Origin: SHWC01 sp050173345
GTDB taxonomy: Bacteria; Pseudomonadota; Alphaproteobacteria; UBA828
Direction of reading: 5' to 3'
DNA length: 64,000 nucleotides
Assembly: GCA_050173345.1 (NCBI GenBank)
Contig: JBFXKW010000002.1
Coordinates: 496,001-560,000, forward strand
Shown here: positions 1-8,476 of the stretch, piece by piece
Numbering within the stretch: the first letter of the stretch is position 1
Layout: the number at the start of each line of letters is the position of its first letter
The notes under the pieces: generated by a model
What the model was told of the DNA's origin: nothing
Databases searched by the model: none
What the model saw: the letters and a program-made list of their open reading frames with translations, nothing else
Program-made: the position numbers and the translations under genes

Positions 1-165
1 CGCTCCGACCCCGAGGCCTTGAAAAGGGTGCTGGACGAAATCCCGCTCGGCACCATGACCTCGGCCAAGGAAGTCGGCGCGCTCACGGCGTTCCTGTGCT
101 CCGACCACGCGCACCATCTGACCGGCGCGACCTTCGACGTGAATGGCGCGTCCTATCCCCGCTGA
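1..165 (+). CDS. SDR family oxidoreductase, C-terminal fragment
   Basis: The reading frame is open from the first base to a TGA at 163-165 and gives 54 residues, so the gene starts outside the window. The fragment has the usual end of a classical short-chain dehydrogenase/reductase: a 'P-L-G' stretch, a helix around 'EVGALTAFLCSD', then 'LTGATFDVNGASY', the family's substrate-loop and C-terminal strand. The nucleotide-binding and catalytic parts are not visible, so substrate and cofactor cannot be assigned. The next plus-strand gene starts 37 bases downstream and may be co-transcribed. Confidence 0.85.
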   Translation, partial: RSDPEALKRVLDEIPLGTMTSAKEVGALTAFLCSDHAHHLTGATFDVNGASYPR

Positions 166-202
166 CGAAGCGATCGAGAGACATGAAATCCGCGAGATAC
201 CC

Positions 203-1171
203 ATGACCAAGCAGGACGGATTCTACGAGCCGGTGAGCGGCATGGAGATGCCGCGCTTCAGCGCGCTGCCCACCTTCATGCGGCTGCCCTACGTGCCCGA
301 CGTCTCGAAGCTCGACATCGCGCTGGTCGGCGTGCCGTGGGACGCCGGCACCACCAACCGGGCCGGCGCGCGCCAGGGGCCACGCGAAATCCGCAACATG
401 TCGAGCCTGATGCGGCGTAGCCACCACGCGCTCGGCATCTGCCCCTACGAGCTCTGCCAGATCGCCGATGCGGGCGACGTCAGCATCAACCCGATCGACC
501 TCAATGACAGCATCGGGCGCATCGAGCGCTTCTTCGCCGCGCTCCACGAGGCCGGCGCAGTGCCGCTCTCGGCCGGCGGCGACCACCTGATCTCGCTCCC
601 GATCATGCGCGCGATCGCCCGCGAGCGGCCGCTCGGCATGATCCATTTCGATGCCCATTCCGACACCTGGGACAGCTATTTCGGCGGCTCGAAGCTGACC
701 CACGGCACGCCGTTCCGCCGCGCCGTCGAGGAAGGGCTGCTCGACCCGAAGCGCACCATCCAGATCGGCATCCGCGGCTCGGTCTATGACGGCCACGACA
801 TGGATTTCGCGCTCGACAGCGGCATGCGCGTGATCACCATCGAGGAATATTTCAAGCTCGGCTGGGAGCGCGTGGTCGAGGAGGCGCGCCGCGTGGTCGG
901 CGACGGGCCGACCTATATCAGCTTCGACGTGGACGGCATCGACCCCGCCTATGCGCCCGGCACCGGCACGCCGGAGATCGGCGGCTACTCGACCTTCGAG
1001 GCGCAGCAGATGGTGCGCGGCGCACGCGGCCTGAACCTGGTCGGCGGCGACGTCGTCGAGGTCTCGCCGCCCTTCGACCCGAGCGGCAACACGGCGCTCG
1101 TCGGCGCCACCATGATGTTCGAGATCCTGTGCGTCCTCGCCGAAGCGGTTGCCGCGCGAAGGAATAGCTGA
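203..1171 (+). CDS. Agmatinase/arginase-family ureohydrolase
   Basis: A 322-residue member of the ureohydrolase superfamily, binuclear manganese enzymes that cleave a guanidino group to urea and an amine. All metal-ligand motifs are present: GGDH (H128), DAHSD (D150, H152, D154) and SFDVDGID (D242, D244), followed by 'APGTGTPEIGG', which is typical of the agmatinase/guanidinobutyrase branch rather than true arginases. An upstream in-frame ATG at 143 would overlap the preceding SDR gene, so I use the ATG at 203, which gives an ordinary family N-terminus. The substrate (agmatine, guanidinobutyrate, guanidinopropionate or similar) cannot be decided from sequence. It follows an SDR gene closely and converges on the sugar-isomerase-like gene. 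Confidence 0.9.
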   Translation: MTKQDGFYEPVSGMEMPRFSALPTFMRLPYVPDVSKLDIALVGVPWDAGTTNRAGARQGPREIRNMSSLMRRSHHALGICPYELCQIADAGDVSINPIDLNDSIGRIERFFAALHEAGAVPLSAGGDHLISLPIMRAIARERPLGMIHFDAHSDTWDSYFGGSKLTHGTPFRRAVEEGLLDPKRTIQIGIRGSVYDGHDMDFALDSGMRVITIEEYFKLGWERVVEEARRVVGDGPTYISFDVDGIDPAYAPGTGTPEIGGYSTFEAQQMVRGARGLNLVGGDVVEVSPPFDPSGNTALVGATMMFEILCVLAEAVAARRNS

Positions 1172-1182
1172 GCCGGCCTGGC

Positions 1183-2022
1183 TTATGCCCTGCGGGCGCG
1201 GGCCTCGGCCTGCTTCAGGAAGGCGAGGCTGCGCACCGCGCCCTCCTTCGGGTCGGGCCAGCTATCGAGCTCCACCGTGACCCAGCCGTCATAGCCGATC
1301 TCGACCAGCGTCTCGACGATGGCGGCGATGTCGAGGTCGCCGGTATCGAGCGGCGTGAAGGCAAAGGGCTCCCTGCGCCAGCCCTTGAGATGCACATAGG
1401 CGATACGCGCCGCATGCTCGCGGATCATGGCGGGAACGTCGCCGCCCGCCGCGGCCAAGTGCGCGGTATCCGGACAGAGGCCGATCGAGGTTTCCTTCAG
1501 CACCTTGCGCACCTCCTCCGGCGTCTCCACGATGGTGGTGAGATGCGGGTGGAAGTGCGCGCTCAGCCCGTGCTTCCGCGCGATGCGGACGGTCTTCTCG
1601 AGCGCCGCGCCGAGCTTCTTGATGTCGTCGCGCTTGCGGCCCTTCGCCCGCTTGGCGCCGCCGCCGATGACCAGGTAGTCGGCGCCGGCCGCGGCGGCCG
1701 CCTCAGCAGCGCGCTCGATCCGCGCCAGCTCCTCGCCCAGGATGTCGTCGAAGATGAAGTTGCCGCCCGAGTAGACGGCGACCAGCTTGAGGCCGGCCGA
1801 CCGCAGCGCCTTGGAGAAATCCTTGAGCCGGCCCTCATAGTCCAGGAGGTTGCCGTCGAACAGCTCGACGCCGGCATAGCCCGCCTCGGCGATCTCGTCC
1901 ATCGCCCGTTCCATGTCGCCGAAGGTGCGATAGGTGAGCCGCGTGATCGAGGAGACCCCGACGGCATCGCCGCCGAGAGGCCCCCAGCAATTGGTCTGGT
2001 AGGCCGTCTTGAACGCTGCCAT
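1183..2022 (-). CDS. Sugar phosphate isomerase/epimerase family TIM-barrel protein (IolE-like)
   Basis: A 279-residue protein of the xylose-isomerase-like TIM-barrel superfamily (AP endonuclease family 2 fold). Signatures are 'GYAGVELFDG' in the first barrel strand, 'LVAVYSGG', 'HFHPHLTTIVETPEEV', 'CPDTAHLAAAGGD' and 'VHLKGW', which carry the usual Glu, His and Asp metal ligands. Members act in inositol, hydroxypyruvate or sugar-acid catabolism, but the substrate is not readable here. The ATG at 2022 is preceded by a GGGAGGCGG ribosome-binding sequence; an upstream in-frame start would add an unrelated basic leader. It is transcribed divergently from the SDR gene that starts at 2166. Confidence 0.8.
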   Translation of the reverse strand: MAAFKTAYQTNCWGPLGGDAVGVSSITRLTYRTFGDMERAMDEIAEAGYAGVELFDGNLLDYEGRLKDFSKALRSAGLKLVAVYSGGNFIFDDILGEELARIERAAEAAAAAGADYLVIGGGAKRAKGRKRDDIKKLGAALEKTVRIARKHGLSAHFHPHLTTIVETPEEVRKVLKETSIGLCPDTAHLAAAGGDVPAMIREHAARIAYVHLKGWRREPFAFTPLDTGDLDIAAIVETLVEIGYDGWVTVELDSWPDPKEGAVRSLAFLKQAEARARRA

Positions 2023-2165
2023 CGAACCGCCTCCCTTTCCGCTTGAAGGACGCGTTTTGCCAGTCGCCGCGAGGCCCCATATTGGCCGCTTCCCAGCCCT
2101 TGGGGCGAGCACTTTGGAGAGGATAGGCTAAACTAACCAGCGGGCGGTGCCAGGGGAGACCAGCC

Positions 2166-2930
2166 GTGACGGCATCCGGAACGACGTACGATCTCGAGGG
2201 CCGTATCGCCGTGATCACTGGCGCGGCCTCCGGCATCGGCTACGGGGTGGCGGAACTCTTCCTCAAATCGGGCGCGAAGGTCGCGATCTGGGACCAGGAC
2301 ATCGAGGGCGCCCGCGCGGCTTGCGACAGGCTCGCCGGCATCGGCGAGGCGCATGCCTTTTGCTGCGACCAGTCGGTCTATGGCGAGGTCGAGGTGGCGG
2401 CACGCGAGACGCTGGCGCGCTTCGGCCGTGTCGAAATCCTCGTCAACAACGCCGGCATCACCGGCCCGAACACCACCGTCGCCGACTACCCGGTCGACGA
2501 CTGGGCGCGCGTCATCGGCGTGGACCTGATCGGCGTGTTCCATTGCTGCCGGGCGCTCGTGCCCCATCTTGTGAAGAACGGCTGGGGACGCATCGTCAAT
2601 GTCGCCTCGGTCGCCGGCAAGGACGGCAACCCGAATGCCTCGGCCTACAGCGCGGCCAAGGCCGGCGTGATCGCGCTGACCAAATCGCTCGGCAAGGAGC
2701 TGGTCGGCACCGGCGTCCTGGTCAACTGCGTGACGCCTGCTGCGGTCAAGACCGCGATCTTCGAGCAGATGAGCGAGCAGCACATCCAGTACATGCTGAG
2801 CAAGATCCCGATGGGCCGCTTCGGCACGGTCGAGGAGAACGCCCGCCTGATCGCCTGGCTCGCCTCGCCCGATTGCAGCTTCTCGAGCGGCGCGGTGTTC
2901 GACATCTCGGGTGGCCGCTCGACCTATTGA
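2166..2930 (+). CDS. SDR family NAD(P)-dependent oxidoreductase
   Basis: A 254-residue classical short-chain dehydrogenase with TGAASGIG as the dinucleotide-binding loop, NNAG, and the catalytic set S (NVASVAG), Y and K (YSAAK). The Asp at the end of beta2 ('AIWDQD') suggests preference for NAD(H). The C-terminus 'GAVFDISGGRSTY' resembles the 3-oxoacyl-ACP reductase/sugar-alcohol dehydrogenase group. The phosphofructokinase gene follows after 14 bases and is probably in the same transcript. The substrate is unknown; a polyol or hydroxy acid would suit the neighbours. Confidence 0.9.
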   Translation: MTASGTTYDLEGRIAVITGAASGIGYGVAELFLKSGAKVAIWDQDIEGARAACDRLAGIGEAHAFCCDQSVYGEVEVAARETLARFGRVEILVNNAGITGPNTTVADYPVDDWARVIGVDLIGVFHCCRALVPHLVKNGWGRIVNVASVAGKDGNPNASAYSAAKAGVIALTKSLGKELVGTGVLVNCVTPAAVKTAIFEQMSEQHIQYMLSKIPMGRFGTVEENARLIAWLASPDCSFSSGAVFDISGGRSTY

Positions 2931-2944
2931 GGAGTTGACCCGCC

Positions 2945-4105
2945 ATGCGCCTCGGCATCCTCACCGGCGGCGGCGACGTGCCCGGCCTCAACCCCTGCAT
3001 CAAGGCCCTGGTCGGCCGGGCCGAGGACAATGGCTGGCAGGTGCTCGGCCTCCGGCGCGGCTGGGCCGGCCTCCTCAACGCCCGGCTCGACGCACCGGCG
3101 AGCGCACAGCCCGAATGGGTCGAGCCGCTCAGCGAGCGCACCGTGCGCACCATCGACCGCTCGGGCGGCACCTACCTGCATACCTCGCGCACCAACCCAG
3201 GCAAGGTGTCGCGCGCCGACCTGCCGGCCTTCCTCACCGGCTCGTTTCAAATCGCCGATGGCGCAAAGACCGCCGATTGCACGCCGCATGTGCTGCGCGC
3301 GATCGAGCATCTCGGCATCGACGTGCTGGTGCCGATCGGCGGCGACGACACGCTATCCTACGCGGTGCGGCTGCATCGCGAGGGGATGAAGGTCGTCACC
3401 ATCCCGAAGACGATGGACAATGACGTGTTCGGCACCGATTACTGCATCGGCTTCTCGACCGCGGTGAGCCGCTCGGTCGAGTTCATCCACGCGCTCCGCA
3501 CGCCGACCGGCAGCCATGAGCGCATTGGCGTGATCGAACTGTTCGGCCGCTATAGCGGCGAGACCGCGCTGATCGCCGGCTATCTCGCCGATGTCGACCG
3601 CACGCTGATCAGCGAGGTGCCGTTCGACGTCGAGCGGCTGGCCCGCCTGCTGGTCGAGGACCGCGCCGCCAACCCGTCCCGCTATGCACTGGTCGTGGTC
3701 TCGGAAGGCGCCAGCATGACCGGCGGCGGGCGGATCGAGGGCGGCCGGGCCGACGCCTATGGCCACCGCAAGCTCGGCGGCATCGGCCAGCTCACCGGCG
3801 AGGCGCTCAAGAGCCTGACCGGCATCGACATCGTCAGCCAGCAGCTCGCCTATCTGATGCGTGCCGGCGCGCCGGACGCGCTCGACCGCATGGTGGCGAT
3901 CTCCTATGCCAACCTCGCCATGGAGCATCTCGAACGCGGCCAGAGCGGGCTGATGATGGCGCTCAGGAACGGCGTCTACTCGACCGTGCCGATCGAGATC
4001 TGCACCAGCGGGCAGAAGCGGGTCGACATCGCCGAGCTCTATGACAGCAAGGCGTATCGACCGCGCGTCCGCCACGCGCTCGGCAAGCCGCTGTTCCTCT
4101 ATTGA
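2945..4105 (+). CDS. Pyrophosphate-type 6-phosphofructokinase
   Basis: A 386-residue phosphofructokinase phosphorylating fructose 6-phosphate. The N-terminal phosphate-binding loop reads 'GGGDVPGLNPCIKALV'. Two positions that discriminate phosphoryl donors are diagnostic: GGDDT (D135, where ATP enzymes have Gly) and PKTMDND (K155, where ATP enzymes have Gly). Asp plus Lys is the signature of PPi-dependent enzymes, so the reaction is probably reversible and saves ATP. The remaining family motifs 'IELFGRYSGETAL' and 'LGGIGQLTGE' are intact. An AGGAG sequence precedes the ATG by a few bases. It sits 14 bases after an SDR gene and converges on the next SDR gene. The donor is inferred from residues, not proven. 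Confidence 0.9.
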   Translation: MRLGILTGGGDVPGLNPCIKALVGRAEDNGWQVLGLRRGWAGLLNARLDAPASAQPEWVEPLSERTVRTIDRSGGTYLHTSRTNPGKVSRADLPAFLTGSFQIADGAKTADCTPHVLRAIEHLGIDVLVPIGGDDTLSYAVRLHREGMKVVTIPKTMDNDVFGTDYCIGFSTAVSRSVEFIHALRTPTGSHERIGVIELFGRYSGETALIAGYLADVDRTLISEVPFDVERLARLLVEDRAANPSRYALVVVSEGASMTGGGRIEGGRADAYGHRKLGGIGQLTGEALKSLTGIDIVSQQLAYLMRAGAPDALDRMVAISYANLAMEHLERGQSGLMMALRNGVYSTVPIEICTSGQKRVDIAELYDSKAYRPRVRHALGKPLFLY

Positions 4106-4115
4106 AGGCGCCGGC

Positions 4116-4898
4116 TCAGACCACCGCGGCCATGCCGCCGTCGACGTTGATCGCGGTGCCGGTGATATAGGAGCCGGCCTCGGAGCACAGGAAGCAGGCG
4201 ATGTTCGCGAACTCCTCAGGCGTGCCGAAGCGGCCGAGCGGGATCTTGCCCTTGGCGATGCCGTCGAGGAATTCCTGATAGCTCCGCCCCTCGCCTTGCT
4301 GGGCGTGGCGGCGGCTCCACTGGTCGCTCTCGATCAGGCCGACCAGCAGCGCGTTGACCAGCACGTTGTGCGGCGCGCATTCATTGGCCAGCACCTTGGT
4401 CAAGGCCATGCCCGCCGCGCGCGACACGCTGGTCGGCGAGGTGTTGGCGCCCGGCGCCTTGGCGTGCGTGTTGAGGACGTTGATCACGCGGCCCCAGCGC
4501 CGCTCCTTCATGGCGGGCAGCGCCAGGCGGCACAGCCGGATGGCGGCGAACAGCTTGAGCTCGAAATCCGCCTGCCAATCGGCGTCGCTGACCTCCTCGA
4601 ATGGCCGGGCCGCGGCGTGGCCGGCATTGTTGACCACGACATCGACCTGGCCGAAATCGGCGACGATGCGCTGCCAGGCCGGCCCGATCTGATCGGCCTT
4701 CGAGACGTCGCAGACATAGCCGCGGGCGCGCCCGCCGGCCTGCACAATCTCCGACACGGCTTCCTCGAGCACGTCGGGGCGGCGCGCCAGCATGGCGACG
4801 GACGCGCCCGAGCCGGCGAACGCAACCGCCATCGCCTTGCCCAGGCCCTTGCTCGCGCCGGTCACGAGTGCGACGCGGCCGTCCATCCGGCAATCCAT
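4116..4898 (-). CDS. SDR family oxidoreductase
   Basis: A 260-residue classical SDR with TGASKGLG as nucleotide-binding motif, NNAG, and a C-terminal 'GTAINVDGGMAAVV' of the FabG-like type. The active-site region is odd: where a YxxxK pair is expected the protein reads 'NTHAKAPGANTSPTSVSRAAGMAL', with no obvious Tyr four residues before a Lys, so catalysis may use altered residues or be impaired. The start ATG has a good GGGAGGAACG ribosome-binding sequence. It is convergent with the phosphofructokinase gene (10 bases between stops) and lies downstream of the FecR-domain gene on the same strand. Confidence 0.85.
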   Translation of the reverse strand: MDCRMDGRVALVTGASKGLGKAMAVAFAGSGASVAMLARRPDVLEEAVSEIVQAGGRARGYVCDVSKADQIGPAWQRIVADFGQVDVVVNNAGHAAARPFEEVSDADWQADFELKLFAAIRLCRLALPAMKERRWGRVINVLNTHAKAPGANTSPTSVSRAAGMALTKVLANECAPHNVLVNALLVGLIESDQWSRRHAQQGEGRSYQEFLDGIAKGKIPLGRFGTPEEFANIACFLCSEAGSYITGTAINVDGGMAAVV

Positions 4899-4931
4899 CG
4901 TTCCTCCCTGCCGATAGCTGCCGACCGGCGC

Positions 4932-5570
4932 TCAGTCGGGAAAGCTGACGGTCGCGATGGCGCGCGACACCTTCTCGTCGGGCCAGCGCTTCGGCTCGCC
5001 CGGCGCGTCGGCCGCGCGCCGGAGCGAGGTGCCCATGCCCTGCGTCAGGGTCACCTCTCCGGCGCCGTTCGAGACCGTGACCACGCCGTCGAGCACCAGC
5101 ACGCCGAACTGCCCGTCGATCGGGCCGCCCCATGCCGTGGTGCCCCTGATGCCGAGGGTCGCGACCGGCGTCTTGATGCGGACATCGGCGCCGCTCTGAT
5201 CCTCGACCAGGCCGCCGACGAACAGGAACGCGCCCTTCAGCGAGTCGAGCAGCAGGCCGCCCTTGCCGGCGCCGGGGTCATAGACGAAGCTATCCACCAC
5301 GAGGTCGGCATTCTCGCCGAGCGTGAGCTCGGTCTCGTCGGCCAGGCGCACGAGCAGGCGCGCGCCCTCATCCGTCGAGAGGCGATCGTCGAGATAGACG
5401 GCGGCGCCCTCGCCGAGCGACCTCACCTGATCGGCATAGAATGCCTGGACATTGCCCTGCACCCGATCGACCCGCCCCACCTCGGGCCGCGGCTTGGCGG
5501 CCCATGCATCGGCAAAAACCAGTGCGACGAACATCGCCGCAAGGATCGAACGTCGTGCCCAGCCTCTCAT
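4932..5570 (-). CDS. FecR-domain periplasmic protein
   Basis: A 212-residue exported protein. The N-terminus is a classic signal peptide, basic residues followed by a hydrophobic stretch ending in 'DAWAA'. The mature part matches the FecR fold: 'GRVDRVQGNVQAFY', then the GEGAAVYLDDRLST-type segment, 'LLVRLADETELTLGENADL', and 'IKTPVATLGIRGTTA', a hallmark of these beta-rich domains. The transmembrane segment and N-terminal regulatory tail of the iron-siderophore anti-sigma factor FecR are missing, and no sigma factor or TonB receptor lies nearby, so a stand-alone envelope role is likelier. The ATG at 5570 has GGGAG in front and is preferred over a TTG at 5588. Confidence 0.8.
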   Translation of the reverse strand: MRGWARRSILAAMFVALVFADAWAAKPRPEVGRVDRVQGNVQAFYADQVRSLGEGAAVYLDDRLSTDEGARLLVRLADETELTLGENADLVVDSFVYDPGAGKGGLLLDSLKGAFLFVGGLVEDQSGADVRIKTPVATLGIRGTTAWGGPIDGQFGVLVLDGVVTVSNGAGEVTLTQGMGTSLRRAADAPGEPKRWPDEKVSRAIATVSFPD

Positions 5571-5767
5571 ACGCGTCTCCCGATTCAATCCGGGCGCAAG
5601 CGGGCGGGATCATAGCGCCAAAGCGCCGTGCCGCTCACCGGATTTCTGACCTCATAAGTACGCACTGCGCGGCCGGGCGGATGCGCTTGAACGCCGTCCG
5701 CGGCGGCGCCAGTTTCCAATGGTGCTCCGATGGGTAGGAACCGGCGCAAGGGGTCAGGTGCTTCACG

Positions 5768-6658
5768 ATGTTGATCGGCGAGCTCGACGACGGCCCTGTC
5801 GAGATTCTGCGCTTCGGCACGAGCGCCGAGGCGGAGGAATATGCGCTGGTGCTGGTCGCCATGGGCATCGAATGCCGGCTGATCCGGCATGAGCACGGCA
5901 TCGGCCTCGGCGTCGCCGCGCTCGAGGTCGACCGGGCGCGCCACGAGCTCCTGGCCTACGAGGAAGAGAACCGCCCCCAGCCCGCGCCGATGACCTATCC
6001 CTTCGGCGATGGGCTCGACGGGGTGCTGATCTTCTGCGCGGTCGGCGTCTTCGTCTATTCGGCCTCGGGCCGCGGCCTGTTTAGCAAGGATTGGTGGACC
6101 AGCGGCAGCGCGCAGGCCGGCCTCATCGTGAACGGCGAATGGTGGCGGGCGCTGACCGCGCTCGGGCTTCATGCCGACGAGGGCCACCTGATCGCGAACC
6201 TCATCCTGGGCGGCCTGTTCGGCATCTTCCTCGCTCACACCCTGGGTGCCGGCCTTGCCTGGCTCGCCATCCTCGTGGCCGGCGGCGCCGGGAACCTGCT
6301 CAACGCCCTGACCCACCCGGCAACCCACACCTCCGTCGGCGCCTCGACCGCCGTGTTCGCCGCGCTCGGCTTGCTCGCCGCGCTGACCTGGAAGCGCGAG
6401 GCCGGCGGCCGGCGTGGCTTCGGCCGCTGGCTGCCGCTCGCCGGCGGCGTCATGCTGCTGGCTTTCCTCGGTGTCGGCGGCGAGCGCACCGATGTCGGCG
6501 CGCATATCGCGGGCTTCCTGTCGGGCGGCGTGCTGGGCGCGGCGCTCCATTTCGCCGGCCCCCGCCTGCCGCATGGCCGGCTCGCGCAGATCGGCTTCGG
6601 CGCGGTTGCGCTCGGGCTCTTCGCGCTGGCCTGGGGCTTCGCCTTCGCGAACGAGTAG
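5768..6658 (+). CDS. Rhomboid-family intramembrane serine protease
   Basis: A 296-residue membrane protein with a soluble N-terminal region of about 80 residues and six or seven hydrophobic segments. Rhomboid hallmarks are 'GEWWRALTALGLHADEGHLIANL' spread over residues 123-145 (H140 and N144 contribute to the oxyanion site), GAST with the nucleophile S193, and AHIAGFLSG with the general base H246. The N-terminal part ('VEILRFGTSAEAEEYALVLV') looks like a small ferredoxin-like domain that reads membership of aggregates or partners; this is inference. No substrate gene is evident. It stands alone on the plus strand between the FecR gene and the hydantoinase gene. Confidence 0.88.
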   Translation: MLIGELDDGPVEILRFGTSAEAEEYALVLVAMGIECRLIRHEHGIGLGVAALEVDRARHELLAYEEENRPQPAPMTYPFGDGLDGVLIFCAVGVFVYSASGRGLFSKDWWTSGSAQAGLIVNGEWWRALTALGLHADEGHLIANLILGGLFGIFLAHTLGAGLAWLAILVAGGAGNLLNALTHPATHTSVGASTAVFAALGLLAALTWKREAGGRRGFGRWLPLAGGVMLLAFLGVGGERTDVGAHIAGFLSGGVLGAALHFAGPRLPHGRLAQIGFGAVALGLFALAWGFAFANE

Positions 6659-6744
6659 ATCGCCGCCGATTGGACCTCACCGAAACGGGCGCGGCGGGCT
6701 AGACTCGCCGGCGCGCGCGTGCGGCGCAACAAGGGGATCGTGCG

Positions 6745-8436
6745 ATGGACATGGTCACCATGAACATCATCGACTCGGCCATGGTGTCGATCTGCCGGGA
6801 AATGGGCATCACCCTGATGAAGACGTCGTACTCGACGATCTTCAACGAGGGGCTCGACTTCACCTGCGGGCTGTGCGACGCCAAGGGCGACATGATCGCC
6901 TGCGCGGAATACAGCCCGGCACAGATCGGCGGCATGCCGCTGGTCATGAAGACGACCGCGCAGGAGCTGCCCTACCAGTCGCTCTCGCCGGGCGACGTCA
7001 TCGTGCACAACGACCCCTATCGCGGCGGCATGCACACGCCGGAGCATACCTTCATTAAGCCGGTCTTCGTCGACGGCGAGCTGATCGGCTTCGCGATCGC
7101 CATCGGCCATGTCGCGGAAGTCGGCGGCATGGTGCCGGCCGGCTTCGCGGGCGAGGCGACCGAGGTGTTCCACGAGGGCTTGCGCGTGCCGCCGGTCAAG
7201 ATCCGCCACCGCGGCGAGGATGTCGTCGAGGTCTGGAAGCTGATGCTGGCGAACTACCGCACGCCGCGCCAGAACTACGGCGACTTCCGCGCACTGATCA
7301 GCGCGGTCGATCTCGGCGAGCAGCGCCTGACCGCGCTCGTGAGGAAATACGGCAAGCCGGTGTTCCGCCGCACCGTCGCCGACCTGCTCGACTATGCCGA
7401 GGCGCGCATGCGCGCCGAGATCGAGGCGTTCCCGGACGGCACTTATCGCTTCGAGGACGTCATGGAGGATGACGGCATCGAGGACCGGCCCTATGCCATC
7501 CGCGTCGCATGCCACGTTCAGGGCGACGAGATCGTGGTCGACTACACGGGCTCGGACCCGCAGGCCAAGGGGCCGATCAACGGCGTGCTCTCGGTTGCCT
7601 GGTCGTCCGCCTACAACGCCGTGCTGCACCTGACCGACCCGTCGATTCCGAAGAACTCGGGCTGCTTCCGCCCGATCAAGGTGATCGCGCCGGCCGGCAC
7701 CGTGGTCAACGCGGACTATCCGGCGCCCTCGGTCGGCGGCAACACGGAGACCCATATCCGCATCGCCTACACCGTGATCGGAGCGCTCGCGCAGTGCGTG
7801 CCGGAGCGCGCCTTCGCGACCGACGCCGGCACGCACAGCAATTTCCTGTTCGGCACGCGCGACCCTCGTTACGACGAATACGTCGTCTGCTATGACTTCA
7901 TGTCCGCCGGCTGGGGCGGCCGGCGCTTCGCCGACGGCAACGACGTGATCAACTGCATCAACGGCAATTCGCGCATGAACCCGGTCGAGGTCTTCGAATG
8001 CCGCTTTCCCTGGCTCGTCGAGGAGTATCGCCTGCTGCCGGATACCGGCGGCGCCGGCCGGCATCGCGGCGGCCTCTCGCTCTCCAAGACCCTGTGCAGC
8101 CAGGACGCGGAGATCACGGTGAGCTTCATGTCCGACCGCCAGAAGCGCCGGCCCTGGGGCCTGCAGGGCGGCCGGCCGGCGGCGAGCGGCTCGATCCTGA
8201 TCGAGCGGGACGGCATGCGGCGCTGGCAGACCTTCAGCGAGGCATTCGGCAAGGCCTCGCCCAGCAAGTTCTCCAACGCCACGGTCCGGCCCGGCGAGCG
8301 CGTGCGGCTGACCACGCCGGGCGGCGGCGGGCTCGGCGACCCCGCGATGCGCGCGCCCGAGCTGGTCGAGGAAGACCTCCGCGAAGGCTGGATCACGCCG
8401 GAAGGCGCGCGCCGCGACTACGGCTATTGCGGCTGA
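6745..8436 (+). CDS. Hydantoinase B/oxoprolinase family protein (HyuB-like)
   Basis: A 563-residue protein that covers the full hydantoinase B/oxoprolinase domain: 'FNEGLDFTCGLCDAKGDMIA' near the N-terminus, 'GDVIVHNDPYRGGMHTPEH' around residue 90, 'PSVGGNTETH' and the C-terminal 'LTTPGGGGLGDP'. HyuB normally works with HyuA to hydrolyse hydantoins, 5-oxoproline or related cyclic amides with ATP, or as a subunit of acetone/acetophenone carboxylase-like complexes. No hyuA is adjacent; instead a major facilitator carrier follows 40 bases downstream and could import the substrate. AAGGGGAT precedes the ATG. Family assignment is firm, substrate unknown. Confidence 0.9.
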   Translation: MDMVTMNIIDSAMVSICREMGITLMKTSYSTIFNEGLDFTCGLCDAKGDMIACAEYSPAQIGGMPLVMKTTAQELPYQSLSPGDVIVHNDPYRGGMHTPEHTFIKPVFVDGELIGFAIAIGHVAEVGGMVPAGFAGEATEVFHEGLRVPPVKIRHRGEDVVEVWKLMLANYRTPRQNYGDFRALISAVDLGEQRLTALVRKYGKPVFRRTVADLLDYAEARMRAEIEAFPDGTYRFEDVMEDDGIEDRPYAIRVACHVQGDEIVVDYTGSDPQAKGPINGVLSVAWSSAYNAVLHLTDPSIPKNSGCFRPIKVIAPAGTVVNADYPAPSVGGNTETHIRIAYTVIGALAQCVPERAFATDAGTHSNFLFGTRDPRYDEYVVCYDFMSAGWGGRRFADGNDVINCINGNSRMNPVEVFECRFPWLVEEYRLLPDTGGAGRHRGGLSLSKTLCSQDAEITVSFMSDRQKRRPWGLQGGRPAASGSILIERDGMRRWQTFSEAFGKASPSKFSNATVRPGERVRLTTPGGGGLGDPAMRAPELVEEDLREGWITPEGARRDYGYCG

Positions 8437-8476
8437 CGACTCCTCGACAACGCAAGCAACCCCCGGCTTGACCTAG

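Noticed and set aside
4932..5570. FecR iron-signalling anti-sigma factor
   Set aside because: It has a cleavable signal peptide instead of a cytoplasmic tail plus membrane segment, and no sigma factor or TonB receptor lies nearby.
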